The notes: generated by a model from the sequence alone, not told the origin. A DNA stretch of 64,000 bases from Aspidapion aeneum (GCA_963576565.1 OY755047.1:35989851-36053850); one strand, 5' to 3'; positions 10,875 to 21,641 are shown, counted from the first letter of the stretch. Numbers and translations: made by a program.

Positions 10875-10978
10875 CTTAGTGAGTCTATGGAAATATGGAG
10901 AAAGGAAGATCCAATATAGACAGCACCATTCATGCAGAAGCAGTCCATTGAAGGTAACTTTATGGGCTTGCGCGGCCG
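10875..10978 (-). CDS. Possible internal exon, unknown protein
   Basis: Minus strand: a CAG acceptor, 104 nt open in phase 0 to phase 2, then a strong donor, CTAAG-GTAAGT. The frame includes LPSMDCFCMNGAVYIGSS. The 5' part is GC-rich (around CGGCCGCGC) compared with its surroundings. The + strand of the same block is also open between AG and GTAACT, so strand is uncertain. It ends in phase 2 and does not fit the phase-1 start proposed at 8,414. Unrecognised. Confidence 0.22.
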
Positions 10979-12781
10979 CTGATAAGTACTTAATAAATTA
11001 ATATTTATGTACTACAAATTGGCATAGCGTACCTAGTAGCGAGGTGCTCGAGTATTGACTGACTATTGTTTTCTTCAAAAACTCCCTCTATGCCCCTCGG
11101 GGGCTCGCATGGTATTCACGAGTAGGTATAGGTGATACTTGGGAAGTATGTAGGAAAAAGACAACAGGAAGTTGTGTGGGTAAAAGAAAGTAAGGTACAA
11201 GAATACATATGTATTTTTATTTGTTATCGCGTTTTTCGTATAGGCAAAGTACATGTACATATTAGACATAAGTAGAAGTTTACCCCAGGCCACCAAAACA
11301 TATAAAACTAAACAAAAATTGACATTATTTCAAAAATAAAATAAAAATGGAACTTGGAGACCGAACAAATATATGTATATATTTAACAATCAACTTTAAC
11401 TATATAATCATTACAATTAGATAATTGTTAAGACTAAATCAAAAGGAATGCAAAACTTCATTTTCTTTATCAAAAGTTCTTATAAAACAAAACATCAGTG
11501 GCGGCTAGTGAGGTAGTACCACGGTGCCAGAGCATTTCCCTAATTTTCTGCAAAAATTCGATTCTTTTTCATTTTCAAAACATCTTCATAGGTTTTTATT
11601 CTATTTTATGCATTTTTCTTTAGTTTATTAATTGTATAAAAATTGGTAAACCTGTGAAATTCTATGGATCACACTGCAACTCGACGCGACGCGGAGAATG
11701 GGCCACTAAAACCCAAAGCAGCGTAGAACACGCTGCCCAATGAGTATGTGCCACATTTCTGTTGGCTCCTTCGAATAGAAATAGATTTTATGAGCAGCCT
11801 ATATGAGCGACAGAGGCAGGACCAATGTTTTTTGCGTGGCACAGGCCATCAGTCGGATTACTCGTATTGCTTTTGTGCGTGGAGCATGGTTGTTTCAATT
11901 TACGACCTTTACAATACATTTCAGTTATTTCAGCAGAATTTTTTTATAAATTTTGAGTTATTTCATGGCAGAATTTAGGTGGAAATGGGTTAGTTTCTTT
12001 AAAAAAATAGAATTAGAAACCCCAAACATAGGAATGGTAGGTCTAAACATTTAGGCACAACACCCCGATTTTTTTTTATTTTTTACTATAATTGTCTTGA
12101 AAGATGAATCAAAATGTCTTCATTTTAGAAATAAGCAAATGATCTTCTTGGAACCTTAGACCTTAAGTGAATGCAATATACCAAGAAAAAAATTATCTTA
12201 TTTTGAACGGATATTGATTTGTTGTATTTAAGAAAGCAGTTTTTGTTTTAAACTGATGCCATGTCCTTTGATTTTTTGTGTAGACACGACTGTTCAAAAA
12301 AGTTTTCAAAGAAAGGGACAGTCAGTACAAATTATTTCTCCTCTATATACACTGCAATTCAATAGCTTGCCAGAGGCAAAGTTTTAGCTAGCTTGGATGA
12401 ACTTCTTGATGAGCTGAAAGTTTTTTAAATGTGGCAAAGTCGAGGGCAATACATATCCGCGTTATAGACGACGATGGATTGCTTATAACAGTATAAGATA
12501 TTGCGAAATTTTCGGAAAGGTTAACAATGTTACTACACTTTTGAAGGAAAAATCATCAACCATATTTGAACAGCTTGGCCGAAAAACTTACTAACATTTT
12601 AAAAGTTTTGACAAAATCGTGTTAAATCTTTTTTAAAATCTCAGAAATCAGGTTTTTGACTTTTAAACTATTTCGTCTTTTTATTAATAGATATGGTGCT
12701 ACAGATTTTTCATAATAAAAAATCGTGTGAGTTTTGTCAGTTAAGAGATATTTTCTTTCTTTGTAAAATAAGGTTTTCAAC
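10979..12781. other. AT-rich sequence with hAT-like terminus, no gene
   Basis: CAGTGGCGGCTAGTGAGG begins at 11,496, resembling the termini of the hAT element at 28,571-29,743, but no matching partner or transposase frame was found. Slightly GC-richer sequence at 11,680-11,890 may be its interior. Confidence 0.4.
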
Positions 12782-12785
12782 TTAT

Positions 12786-12978
12786 CGTTACCCTAATTCT
12801 GAAACGTCGTAACCCACAAAAAAATGAAAATTCATATTTTTGCGTCAAAGGTTAGTAATTATGCATAGCTATATAGCTTCCCGCGATTTCTAATACCCTA
12901 TGTAATTTGCTTCTAACTTTTCTTATTCCTGTAAAATTTTGTTGAGTTGGGTTACGACGTTTCAGAATTAGGGTGACG
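12786..12978. mobile_element. 193-bp MITE with 30-bp terminal inverted repeats
   Basis: The left end CGTTACCCTAATTCTGAAAC and the right end read as its reverse complement over about 30 bp with one difference. TTAT is repeated directly on both flanks (12,782-12,785 and 12,979-12,982). No coding capacity. The superfamily is not assigned. Confidence 0.8.
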
Positions 12979-13252
12979 TTATGCTTCTACAGAAATAAAT
13001 TTAGACACCGGAATAATTTAAAAACAATTCTTAATAAAGCAGCGAAACTGTAATTTTTTCACATTAACATAAATTTTCATTTTGGTTTGATTTCCTAACC
13101 TAATATTAAATTATTGGTTGAGTTTGGTGAATTTTGGGGTTAAATAAAACTACCATTTTTTTGTAAAATTCTCCCACGCACGTTTCGTTTAATTCACATT
13201 TTCAAGGTTCTTAAAATACAACAAACAAAATTGTTGCCATCGGTGCCATCAG

Positions 13253-13320
13253 TCGATGGAACATATGATTATAACAGCCATCACCGCAGCGATGAGACAA
13301 ACAATAATAAGAAGAACATG
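13253..13320 (+). CDS. Possible cadherin exon upstream of the Fat-like exon
   Basis: Open frame after a modest acceptor (GCCATCAG), starting in phase 1. It reads DGTYDYNSHHRSDET, followed by an Asn/Lys stretch, and ends at ATG-GTGCGT in phase 0. That phase matches the phase-0 start of the cadherin exon at 13,723. A DG near the end of a cadherin repeat, followed by a variable loop and then the IYIEVQNENDN strand, is the expected order. An earlier start at 13,207 (after TTTCAAG) is also possible. The 402-bp gap would be a normal intron. Confidence 0.4.
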
Positions 13321-13722
13321 GTGCGTTTAACCTAATTCTTGAATTTGTGTTTCCTATTTTTGTAAATTTTATAACGTACCTCCACAGATTAGGTTAGATA
13401 AGATTACTAACCTATCTCAACCGTGTCTACGGTCATTCGAAAGTGGGATTTGAAGTCACTTAAAGTATATTGTTTCACCTTTTTCGTGCATTTAAAAGAA
13501 ATTCCTTGTCCGAATTTTTTACAAATTCATCATCATCATCATCATCCTTTGAAAAATTTATTGCCAATTTTGCCGCAAGGCGCAACATATCTCAAAAAGA
13601 TTTATGAAATTTTAATAATTGGAAAACTACATTTTGTACAAACCCACTTAAAAACTATTTTTTTTGTCTACTTTTAAACGTCTTAAAAATTATGCATCAC
13701 TTTAGCTATTTTTTTTTTTCAG

Positions 13723-13930
13723 ATTTACATAGAAGTTCAAAACGAAAACGACAACGCCCCATTAAGCGAAAAGCCGATCTATTTTCCAACAGTCAGCGAA
13801 GATTCCCCTGCAGGCTTCGAGGTCCTGCAAGTGAAGGCATACGACAAGGACCAGGACCCTAATCAGAAATTGTCCTACAAAATAGCCTCGGGCAATCCTG
13901 AGGGATTTTTCTCCATCAACGACACTACAG
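13723..13930 (+). CDS. Fat-like cadherin exon
   Basis: A 208-bp exon, bounded by a long T tract with CAG and by GTATGT, starting in phase 0 and ending in phase 1. It begins with the end of one cadherin repeat (IYIEVQNENDNAPL, holding the calcium-binding NDN motif). It then continues into the next repeat with PTVSEDSPAG, the calcium-ligand glutamate in E-x-x-x-A/G position, the AYDKDQDPNQKLSY strand with DxDxxxN-like calcium ligands, and the GFFSINDTTG end motif. These are hallmark cadherin-repeat positions. QNENDN...L and ASGNPEGFF are phrases I associate with Fat and Fat-like (kugelei-type) giant cadherins, which act in planar cell polarity and epithelial migration. Flanking exons lie beyond long introns or outside the window. 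Confidence 0.85.
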
Positions 13931-14389
13931 GTATGTCCGATTTTCTCGTGAAATAGAATTTAGAGGATTTTAAAGAAAATAATAAAAGTAAAATAGGTAG
14001 GTAACTTAAATATTTTACTGAAAAACGTCTATAGGTATTTAGTAATCTAAGGAATTCGGGTAAATCAAAAAAAAGAAAAAACTTTGTATCTGTATGGTAA
14101 GATCAAACAAAATAAGAGAAAAAGAAACAGAAATGACAGAGACCAAACTGATCCAACATTTAACTTCATAATAAGTCAACAGAATGTTTTGTTTTTAAAA
14201 TATGTGGACTTTGAATATCATATACAGGCAGTGGCGTATTCAGAAAAAGTTTCGGGAGGGGCGGAGAGCCCATAAAGCCGTATTTTATGCTTTTTTATGT
14301 TTGTATTCATAAATTATGTGAGAAATATCTAAGAAAATCTTAGCTTCGGGGACACTTATCGTCAAGCATGCTTTGTAGAGCTTGCTCTA
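13931..14389. other. Probable cadherin intron, start
   Basis: Follows the GTATGT donor. A hAT-like terminus, CAGTGGCGTATTCAG, begins at 14,229. No next cadherin exon (phase 1 start) was recognised anywhere downstream by eye. Confidence 0.5.
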
Positions 14390-15560
14390 CAATGAGTATC
14401 CTTACGTAAAATGGGGTACCTATATGTGACAAACCGAGCAGGGTGGAATGAAGCAAGACTAAAATACTTATTTAAAAAATAGAAAGTTGTAATATAAAAT
14501 ACATTTATAATAATTAAATTTAGTATTTACAGAATTCATAAAGAATTACAGCGCGCACCGATCTATTCATCGATGTCGACTCTCCTACACGAATTTTGCG
14601 CCAATTTTTTGCACTTTATAAAATACAACTTTCAGTGATGGTACCTAAAAAAATGAAAATATATTTTTTGGCGCAAAATGGGTTATAGGTTACTAGCAAA
14701 TACGTTCTAGCATAAATACATGTTTCAAGAATCGAAACGTGAAGCCCTTATAGCTGGCTTTGGAAACAATGGCAAATTTAAATTCGCGGACGCGAATTTT
14801 CAAGTGCGCAGGCGTGTGTCACGTAGACATACAGCTGCCGTGTGGATGGAGGCCATCTTTGTTGCTTATTTACATTTTGCAGTGTTTTGCGTTCGTGGTG
14901 TAAAATTGTTTCCGTGAAAATTGAGAATTAATTCAGGTAGAACATGTGCGGTTTGTAAAAAAATGTCCTGGAGAAGTAAGGGAATGCCATTCCATAGGTT
15001 TAGTATTTTTCTTCATAATTTATTAATAAAGTTAAGAGAGGTTTATAAATACCATTAAACACTCTTCATGGTGTCCTGAATAAATCTGCACAATTAGTTT
15101 TAGAAAAACTACAATTTTAATCCACAATTTGATACATTTTCAACCAATTAACTAGTTTTTAGAAGAAAATAATAGACATAGCCCTAAACTTTGGACAATT
15201 GTCAAATAATGTAGTAACGTATCGGAGTATGTTCCAAAACCATCCAAACAAACGCATGCGCAGTAACCGAAATCCTTTCTACCCTAAAAAGAAACATTAA
15301 GAATTGAATGGGGATCCTGGCTTCAAGTATCGCGTGTGAGAATGCATGGGTATGCCTCATATTTATGCTCTAACGTATTTAAGGTACCCCGTTTTGCCCC
15401 CACCACTAGTTAAGTTTAAACAATACACAGTAAAAGGCTAATTTTACGGAGAACGCGTTTAATTATGAATAATACAACCCACTAATTGTTCAATGTAAAC
15501 ATAATTTTTAAAAGTCTGTAAAAAATGTACTTACGTACATACGTAATGCAATAACCTTAA
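14390..15560. repeat. Dispersed repeat family, copy 2, interrupted
   Basis: Collinear with 7,140-7,870 at both ends (14,400-14,700 and 15,380-15,540). Some 650 bp in the middle (about 14,710-15,370) has no counterpart in copy 1, so it is either an insertion here or a deletion there. Confidence 0.65.
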
Positions 15561-16409
15561 GGCGACAAATTCAATTCAACCAATTTTTTAAGCAAAAGAC
15601 AACAATGCAAAATCGTTAAATATCAGTCAATAGGTGGCACTACATATTAGAGTCCTAGGGACACCTATTCGGTTTCTAAATTGTGGGCCTTACTAAAATT
15701 TTAGGGATGACAAAAAAACAACACATTTTGAGTTTGACACTGACGTTAATTTTTGCCTAAAAACAAGTGGGCGGCTAGTTTTTCAATAGCAACAGAAAAA
15801 AATAAAAGAATAGAGTAAATAACAAAGCCTATTTTTTTGTCAAAAACCAGGGGATGACATTTCATCTTATAAATAAAAATAGAAAAAAGTGTTTATTTAC
15901 TGTGATATAAAATACCGATAATCCCGAAGAAGACTTAGCCACAATAGGATGGAACACATAATGTTACTATGAGCCTGCCCCCAAATACTTTCAGAGCAAA
16001 ATATATTTAAAGACCTTCCGATATCATTGATCCAGAATATAAAAACGAAAATCTCCTGATCCACAGATGCTGCACAGGATAAGAAGCCCCCTTGGTGTTC
16101 TGTGATAAGAAGTAAAGTTTTCGGCAATCATTGTAAATTAAATATAATAAATAAGTTGTTTTTATTGTCGTACTTTATTTTTGTTTCCACAACCTCGTAG
16201 AAAAAATATTTTACCTACATACTTAACGAATGTGTGTGCGTCTTCCGCACTGGTTAGGTAAATTACTATTTCCTGCGACCACATATGAAAATGTTGGATT
16301 TTACACGATTTGCATCATCAGAAATTTTTTCGCACATGTGTTACAAGTACTTTCAGTACTTCGGCACATGTATAGAAAGTGTTTAACTGTCACAATACTT
16401 TTTCGCACA
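15561..16409. other. AT-rich sequence, no gene seen
   Basis: 15,560-15,650 resembles 17,508-17,590 (GACAAATTC, ACAATGCAAAAT, AAATATCAGT, AGGTGGCACTAC in order), so part is repeat-derived. Short frames here are not supported by splice sites or homology. Confidence 0.4.
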
Positions 16410-16511
16410 TGTGTTGCAAACTACTTTCCCACACGTGCGGAAAAGCAGTTTCATTTGATTTGTGTTGCAAACTACTTTCCCACACGTGCGGAAAAGCAGT
16501 TTCATTTGATT
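16410..16511 (+). repeat. Perfect tandem duplication of 51 bp
   Basis: Two identical 51-bp units (16,410-16,460 and 16,461-16,511), each containing CCCACACGTGCGGAAAAGCA. The unit length is a multiple of three, so a + strand frame runs through both, but there is no evidence that it is a gene. Perfect identity points to a recent duplication. Confidence 0.9.
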
Positions 16512-16954
16512 TACGCAAAATTAAACACCAATTTTTACAAAAATTAGTATAGTTCAACAGTGTTCGTAGAAAAAATAGCGTCCATAACTCGACAGAAAGT
16601 AACTTTCTCACGCTCGTGTGAAATTTGTCACTTTCTTCTCTTGTTATGTAATAAATAAATAAATAAATGAAAAGGGCTTTATTTTCAACTCAGCGAAGTT
16701 AAGCACAAGCTTCTGTTAACTGAGCAATATACTAATTATCAAAAACTATCTTATAAATTAGTTCGTAATCCCGTGATTTTGTTTGGTACGCTATGGCCAG
16801 CCCTTAAAAAAAGGTTTTGTAAATAGAAAAAATTGTATGTCTTTAAATACATACTTATAATCATTTAACGTATATTAACTTATATTAAACGATATTTTAT
16901 TTTTTCAAAATATTTGAAAATGTGAAAATCCGGGTCACGTGATCTTAGTTAAGT

Positions 16955-17590
16955 TTTCTCAATCGAATTGACTTGCCCCCCGGTATATGGGGGTGGCGCT
17001 TCAGTCAAGAGGTTGATGGCTCTTGTCTGATTTGGTGTCCTGCATCAAATATAAAATTGGGCACGCTTTTGTAAATCCTAATAGATCTCTTCTATAAAAA
17101 ACTAGTTGAAACATTATTTCTGTTCATATGCAAGATTTTTTAAAAATCTTCAAACGTATCTTGTTAGACTTTTGATTTTCTTTTGTACATTTCCAAAAAA
17201 TACAAAAATCGAAACAATTTCGCTACAGTTTTCTATAACACAATTAGGCTACTGAAATGCCAAACATTGTTTTGAATTTTGTTGTGTTTTAGCCATAACT
17301 TTTTTTTTATTTTTTGAATAAAATGATTTCGCGAAAAACTGCTAAGATACGGTTGTTAAAAATGCTTTAAAAAACTACCCCTCAAAAGTTCGACGCGTTC
17401 CGCTTTCTCGTTTTCTATTTCTATTAGAACAAAGATTTGGGCAAAAAACGCGATATCAGTGTTGTCAAATGTTAAGTTTTCGGACGAAGTTTGCCCCCTT
17501 AAGGAGACAAATTCGATTTAGGCAATTTTTTACGTAAAAGGCAACAATGCAAAATAGTTAAATATCAGTGAAAAGGTGGCACTACTGAGT
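16955..17590. repeat. Dispersed repeat, matches 25,030-25,690
   Basis: Collinear landmarks in both copies: CGGGTCA-GTGA, AATCCTAATAGATCTC, CGTATCTTGTTAGA, TTAGCCATAA, AAAAACTGC-AAGATAC, CCGCTTTCTCGTTTTCTA and GTTTGCCCCCTTAA. No coding frame. Confidence 0.75.
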
Positions 17591-17765
17591 AAAGGATTAC
17601 CCCCGGTAGGTGGTTTTGTTTAGAGTAATAGGTGATGTCGACTTAGGACAGAGTGTTCCGAATTTGGTTAAAGTACAGTAAGGCCTCCTGTTAGAATTTT
17701 TAGGATGACAGAATCACCTAAAGTCACTAATCAAATACTTTGGCATTTTGTTCGTTTCAAAGTAA

Positions 17766-17839
17766 ATGTTTAAATTTTTTGTGCTGCCGCTTTCTTGCCA
17801 GAAAAAGCTCGCCCGGCCTCTTCAACATCATCATGATAA
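17766..17839 (+). CDS. Candidate micro-exon gene, first exon
   Basis: An ATG opens a 74-nt frame, MFKFFVLPLSCQKKLARP then QHHHD, ending in phase 2 at GATAA-GTAAGT. The first residues are hydrophobic and could be a short signal peptide. An alternative is that the exon starts at 17,802 after CTTTCTTGCCAG. The phase matches the next four candidate blocks, all of which begin in phase 2. The protein is not recognised. No promoter could be identified, and upstream sequence is repeat-derived. Confidence 0.35.
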
Positions 17840-17939
17840 GTAAGTAGTTATTTTTTAATACAGTAGGCAGATAATAATAATCAGTTGCTTCTGTGATTTT
17901 GAAAAAATAAGAAAACGCACGAACAAGTGCCTAATTTTT

Positions 17940-18215
17940 TTATAATTTTTTTTCATACCTTTATTTTTTAAATATATTCTAGCAAGCTTTAGTTTCTAAG
18001 ATATTTTGAACATATTTTTTTGGAACTTACAGCAGCTATGCTTTCTACAGTAGGTTATTAGCTAGGAAGGTAGTTGATCCATTTACTTTTGAATTATTCT
18101 TTACAGATACAGAATTTCATATGAGCATTCCTATTCATACAAAAGAAAGCAGAATAAGTGGATCATTAAATATGATAGGTAAAGTATATCGAAAAATATT
18201 GTAACAAATATTTAT
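17940..18215 (+). repeat. Exon-containing segment, duplicate A
   Basis: Similar to 19,080-19,625 through the intron, the small exon and the following intron start. Shared landmarks: AAATATATT, TTTCTAAGATATTT against TTTCCTAAGATATTT, TTCTACAGTAG, TTAGCTAGGA, GATCCATTT, AATTATTCTTTACAGAT and ATGATAGGTAA. The right end is truncated by a transposon at about 18,226. Confidence 0.75.
18107..18178 (+). CDS. Candidate micro-exon gene, exon 2
   Basis: 72 nt between ATTCTTTACAG and GTAAAG, phase 2 to phase 2. The frame reads ISYEHSYSYKRKQNKW. Its duplicate at 19,540-19,599 reads ITYEHPYSRKK in the same phase and differs in length by exactly four codons. Two reading frames are open here. I favour the phase-2 frame because it conserves YEHxYSxK between duplicates and fits the neighbouring exons. 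Confidence 0.4.
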
Positions 18216-18225
18216 CTTAATATTT

Positions 18226-18690
18226 TCAGGGACGTGAGAGAAGGTTATTTCCGAGAAAAAAGTTTATATAAGATGGGGGTCAACGTACATCTGTTTTTAA
18301 GATATAGGATTTTTAAAGTTAGACGAGTGGGGAAAAAAAGGGTTTTAGAAAAAAAATTAAATCTGTCACAGCCAGCTGAATACTCAGGTAATTGTGATTC
18401 AAAAATGTAATATTATTTTTTTTGATTAAAGTACAAGTTGAGAAGATAATAAAAATTGACCGATTAATTTTTTCCAAAATTATTTTAAATTCAATTTATT
18501 GCTCTTGTTCTAATAAACGACTTTAGCCAATTTCATATTTTTACTGGGTGTTTTTAAAAAGTTATTATCAAAAAAGTTTAAAAAATCTCCAACTTTGATG
18601 AACCCATGCGGAAACTTTTTATCAGACATGACCTCCTCTATCACCTGTTGGCCTATGGCTCCTACGTTATGGGACACCCTGTATAAACAA
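18226..18690. mobile_element. Truncated foldback element, GGTGTCCCA family
   Basis: Matches parts of 23,234-24,138. GGTTATTTCCGAGAAAAAAG and the CATCTGTTTTTAAGATATAGG block occur here in + orientation and there on the minus strand. CTCCTACGTTATGGGACACC at the right end matches the family terminus. It interrupts the intron after candidate exon 2. Confidence 0.75.
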
Positions 18691-18813
18691 TGCAAAAATC
18701 AATAATTAAATATTTACACATAAATGTTATCCTACTATTTGGTTTTTCTCGAAACTGAACTAGATGACCATTACACGTATGATATATCATAAAAATTGCA
18801 TGTTCAATTTTAG

Positions 18814-18894
18814 TGATACCTTGGTGACTCATGATGAGGAGTTTGCGGACCAAGGAAGAGAAGGAAAAGTTGCGAAAGCCAACACGGAGACAGG
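18814..18894 (+). CDS. Candidate micro-exon gene, exon 3
   Basis: 81 nt between TTCAATTTTAG and GTGAGT, open only in phase 2 to phase 2. The frame reads DTLVTHDEEFADQGREGK and then VAKANTETG, a composition unlike random AT-rich sequence. It joins to exon 2 as AG+T (Ser) and to exon 4 as GG+A (Gly). Not recognised by family. Confidence 0.45.
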
Positions 18895-19145
18895 GTGAGT
18901 AATTTAATAATTTTTTATTGTTTTTCTTATTTTTTTAAGTATAAATAACGTCAAAAAATTATTTTCAAATATTTTGACCTAAATTAGGGATATTTTATCG
19001 TATATCTGCCTGAGAGTCTATTTGTTTCTTTGAATATATTCAATAAAGTAAAAAGTAGCTAGAAAATTTATTTAGTATTTTAGGGTTTATGAAAATATAT
19101 TTTAAATAAAATATAACAAACTTTATTTCCTAAGATATTTGAATC

Positions 19146-19413
19146 CAAGGGCGGATCCAGAGGTGCTTCTCGGGGTGCCACTTTAGGTGACATTCTCTGT
19201 TGGCAAAAAACGGTATATATTTTTTTAAGCAGCATTTTATTGAATTAGTCAGTGGTTGTAATTTCGATGATAATAACAATAGACACTTTCATGCGCCGCA
19301 AGCAAAAATTTTGAATTTTTATTAGCAAAAACATTACTTTTTACTAATTTTTTGTATATTCAAAAAATTCTCGGGGGGCGCCCCTGGGTCCGCCCCCCCT
19401 GGATCCGCCACTG
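19146..19413. mobile_element. 268-bp non-autonomous hAT-like element
   Basis: Ends are CAAGGGCGGATCCAG and, reversed, CAGTGGCGGATCCAG. Flanking 8-mers TTTGAATC and TTTGAAAC match at 7 of 8 positions, the hAT target-duplication length. The paralogous segment at 17,990-18,010 lacks the insertion. No transposase frame. Confidence 0.85.
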
Positions 19414-19539
19414 TTTGAAACATATTAATTTAAAAACTTAAAGCAGCTCTATTGACTTCTACAGTAGCCACTTAGCTAGGAGGGAAGTTTAGTCGATCCA
19501 TTTCTTTTTGAGATTTAATGTCAAAATTATTCTTTACAG

Positions 19540-19599
19540 ATCCACAATTACATATGAACACCCATATTCACGTAAAAAGGAGACCATCAATAATGATAG
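19540..19599 (+). CDS. Candidate micro-exon gene, exon 4
   Basis: 60 nt between ATTCTTTACAG and GTAAGT, phase 2 to phase 2. The frame reads STITYEHPYSRKKETINND. It is the paralogue of exon 2 within the duplicated segment. Both splice sites are kept and the length difference is in-frame, which argues for selection on coding, although the duplication may simply be young. Confidence 0.42.
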
Positions 19600-19661
19600 G
19601 TAAGTATATTGTAAACTATTATAACAATTAAGGGCCTGTCTTTAAATTACGTAACGCTCTA

Positions 19662-19686
19662 GGGGGGGGGGGGGGGGGGGGGGGGG
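19662..19686 (+). repeat. Homopolymer of 25 G
   Basis: Uninterrupted G run within a repeat-like patch, TTAAATTACGTAACGCTCTA followed by G's, echoed by GCGTTACGAGGGGGGG at 19,739. Such runs are error-prone in sequencing, so its length is uncertain. Confidence 0.8.
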
Positions 19687-20021
19687 TTTGGCCTTGCGTT
19701 ACACTCAATGTTTTTTTCATGTGTTTTTTCTTGAAAATGCGTTACGAGGGGGGGTCAAAAATCCTGAATTTTTGCGTTCTCTAATAAGCAGTACTTATTT
19801 ATTTTAATATTATGAGGGAAATTGACGTGGTTAGTTCTTTGCACTGCTTTCTAGCTTTATTTAAAAAATAATTTTGTTTTAGGGACGCATTAAATTTTTC
19901 AATTATTGTACCGCTGGTCTTTAATGCAATGGAGCGAATATCGTTTGCAGACCGTTTACACCATGCTAATATCTACAAGCAAAAGAACGAGTTCATTTGG
20001 GTTTTCTCTATATCAACCAAT

Positions 20022-21025
20022 ACATATACAGTACCTTCCACGGTTCCAAGAACTTACTTTATTTTTTGTTAACTGGTCTGTGGCGTAGAGGCGATTTACT
20101 GACATTTATTATATTTCTTCACAAACGGGACCACCCTGTATATACTGCCTAAATTTTTTTAAAAGCTGTTTAAATTTTTTTTTTAAATTAAAGAAAAATA
20201 TCAGGTTTGCTCGTCAACCATAATATTTCTGTTGATAATTGTAAAGTATAAAAAATTAATAGAAATACTAAAAAAAAACATGGCTTGCTAGAATAAATAA
20301 TTGGATATAGAGCACCATCGCGCAGATAGACAAATGTGACACTTTTTTATTTAGAAATATATAAGAAACGAAAAAAATTTGACCAGATAAAATCCCCAGT
20401 AGAAATGGCAAAAACGGACAAAATTGACACCAAATCGGCATTTTTAATATTTCTCATTATTTGTGTGGCTTATGTCCTTGTATCTAGAATTTTTTTTGCG
20501 AAAGCACCAAAATTCTGCTGCAAACTGGTGAATAATTTAAAATATTTTAAAGAAAATTCGATTAATCCGAGTCAATAAAATATCTTTAAAAAAATGCGAT
20601 TTTGCTTGTTTTTGTCAGCATAAAACCTTATCGTGTTTCCCCTGTATAGTAGCAAATTTGACTTTTTTTAAATTATTTTTTAGTAGTTAACAGATTTCAA
20701 AAACTTTCTGTGGTAAACCGTATTATTTGTTTTATATTTTCTGCTTTTGAGGATTAAAAAACAAAAAATCGCAATTTTTTTGGAAAAACTAAATACTTAA
20801 TTTCAAAAAAATTCTAATACATCATTTAATTAGACATTTTAACAGCTTTTAAAAGATATAGGCAGATATACAGGGTGATCTCGTTTGTGAAAAAATATAA
20901 TAAATAAGAGACAAGTTTGTAGGAATCTCGTATCTCAGTAGATCGCCTCTGCGCCTCAGACAAGTAAACAAAAAACTTGACGAAGTATAGGTTCTTGGAA
21001 CCGTGGAATGGTACTCTATATGTGT
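20022..21025. mobile_element. Foldback element, about 1.0 kb
   Basis: Left arm (20,022-20,165) and right arm (20,870-21,025) are inverted repeats: CCACGGTTCCAAGAAC, CAGAGGCGAT and ACAAACG-GA-CACCCTGTATAT in one, and their reverse complements in the other. About 700 bp of AT-rich spacer contains no supported gene. Confidence 0.8.
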
Positions 21026-21109
21026 ACAAAATGTGGTAAAGAGGTACAATTAGTTGGACATCCTAAATTTTTGCCTTGTCTAATAATGAAAACGCCCACG
21101 GTAAAAATT

Positions 21110-21446
21110 TTTGTCTAGAATGAAAACACGTTCTTTTCTTGAATAAAGTGTTTTACCGTAAAACAATTTGTTTTGAATTAAAATATTTCTTTTTAGTTCA
21201 ACGCAATGTTTAATCTTAAAATGAGACTTTATTTTTCTTCTTTAATTGTTTTGTTTCAGTATATTCCATTTAGTAACAAAGCAAATTGTCTTCATTCAGT
21301 TCTAATTTATAAAAAAAAAATTCTGTTTCACATTAAAATAAGAGGCAAGACATTTGTTGTGCTATATCAAGAAAATATTATCTTGGTGAATAGGAAAGCA
21401 CAAATTATTTTACTTCTAAGCAATTTGCTTGGATTTAAGACAATTT
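21110..21446. repeat. Dispersed repeat, matches 49,860-50,258
   Basis: Nearly collinear over about 330 bp, including AATGAAAACACGTTCTTTTC, AAATGAGACTTTATTTTTC and ATTATTTTACTTC. The copy at 49.9 kb has about 50 extra bp. Right boundary coincides with the start of the hairpin-capped element at 21,449. Confidence 0.85.
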
Positions 21447-21581
21447 TTAGCTCACACTACTACTATAAGTAGTGTGAGCTATGGTGATCCTAATTTTTTC
21501 GAGAAAAAAAAAAGTTGCTCCGATTTCAAAATTTTTTATATATCTTTGCGTTTCAGATGATTTTGAAACTTTTTTGTTTTG

Positions 21582-21582
21582 C

Positions 21583-21617
<35 letters not shown>

Positions 21618-21641
21618 ATGTCTGTCTGTATGTCTGTCTGT
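21582..21641 (+). repeat. Tetranucleotide microsatellite (CTGT)n
   Basis: About 14 CTGT units, with two interruptions by GTAT, inside the hairpin-capped element. Confidence 0.95.

Larger units (their letters stand above)
19080..19625 (+). repeat. Exon-containing segment, duplicate B
   Basis: Second copy of the segment at 17,940-18,215, enlarged by the 268-bp hAT-like insertion at 19,146-19,413. Copy A provides the uninterrupted site for that insertion. Confidence 0.75.

Noticed and set aside
13527..13548. (CAT)n run giving a poly-histidine frame
   Set aside because: It lies between two cadherin exon candidates, in the presumed intron, and the frame has no splice support. A simple microsatellite.
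16230..16611. Open frames on both strands around 16.4 kb
   Set aside because: Their length is produced by the 51-bp duplication; no domain or splice context.
18226..18412. A long open frame follows a good acceptor (TATTTTCAG) after candidate exon 2 and is in the right phase
   Set aside because: The sequence, including the CAGGGA at the acceptor, matches the GGTGTCCCA-family foldback at 24,000-24,138, so it is transposon-derived and the open frame is coincidental.
19883..20078. A phase-compatible exon after TTTTGTTTTAG, continuing candidate exon 4
   Set aside because: The frame runs into the arm of the foldback element at 20,022 before stopping, and no donor precedes the element. Kept only as an alternative end.
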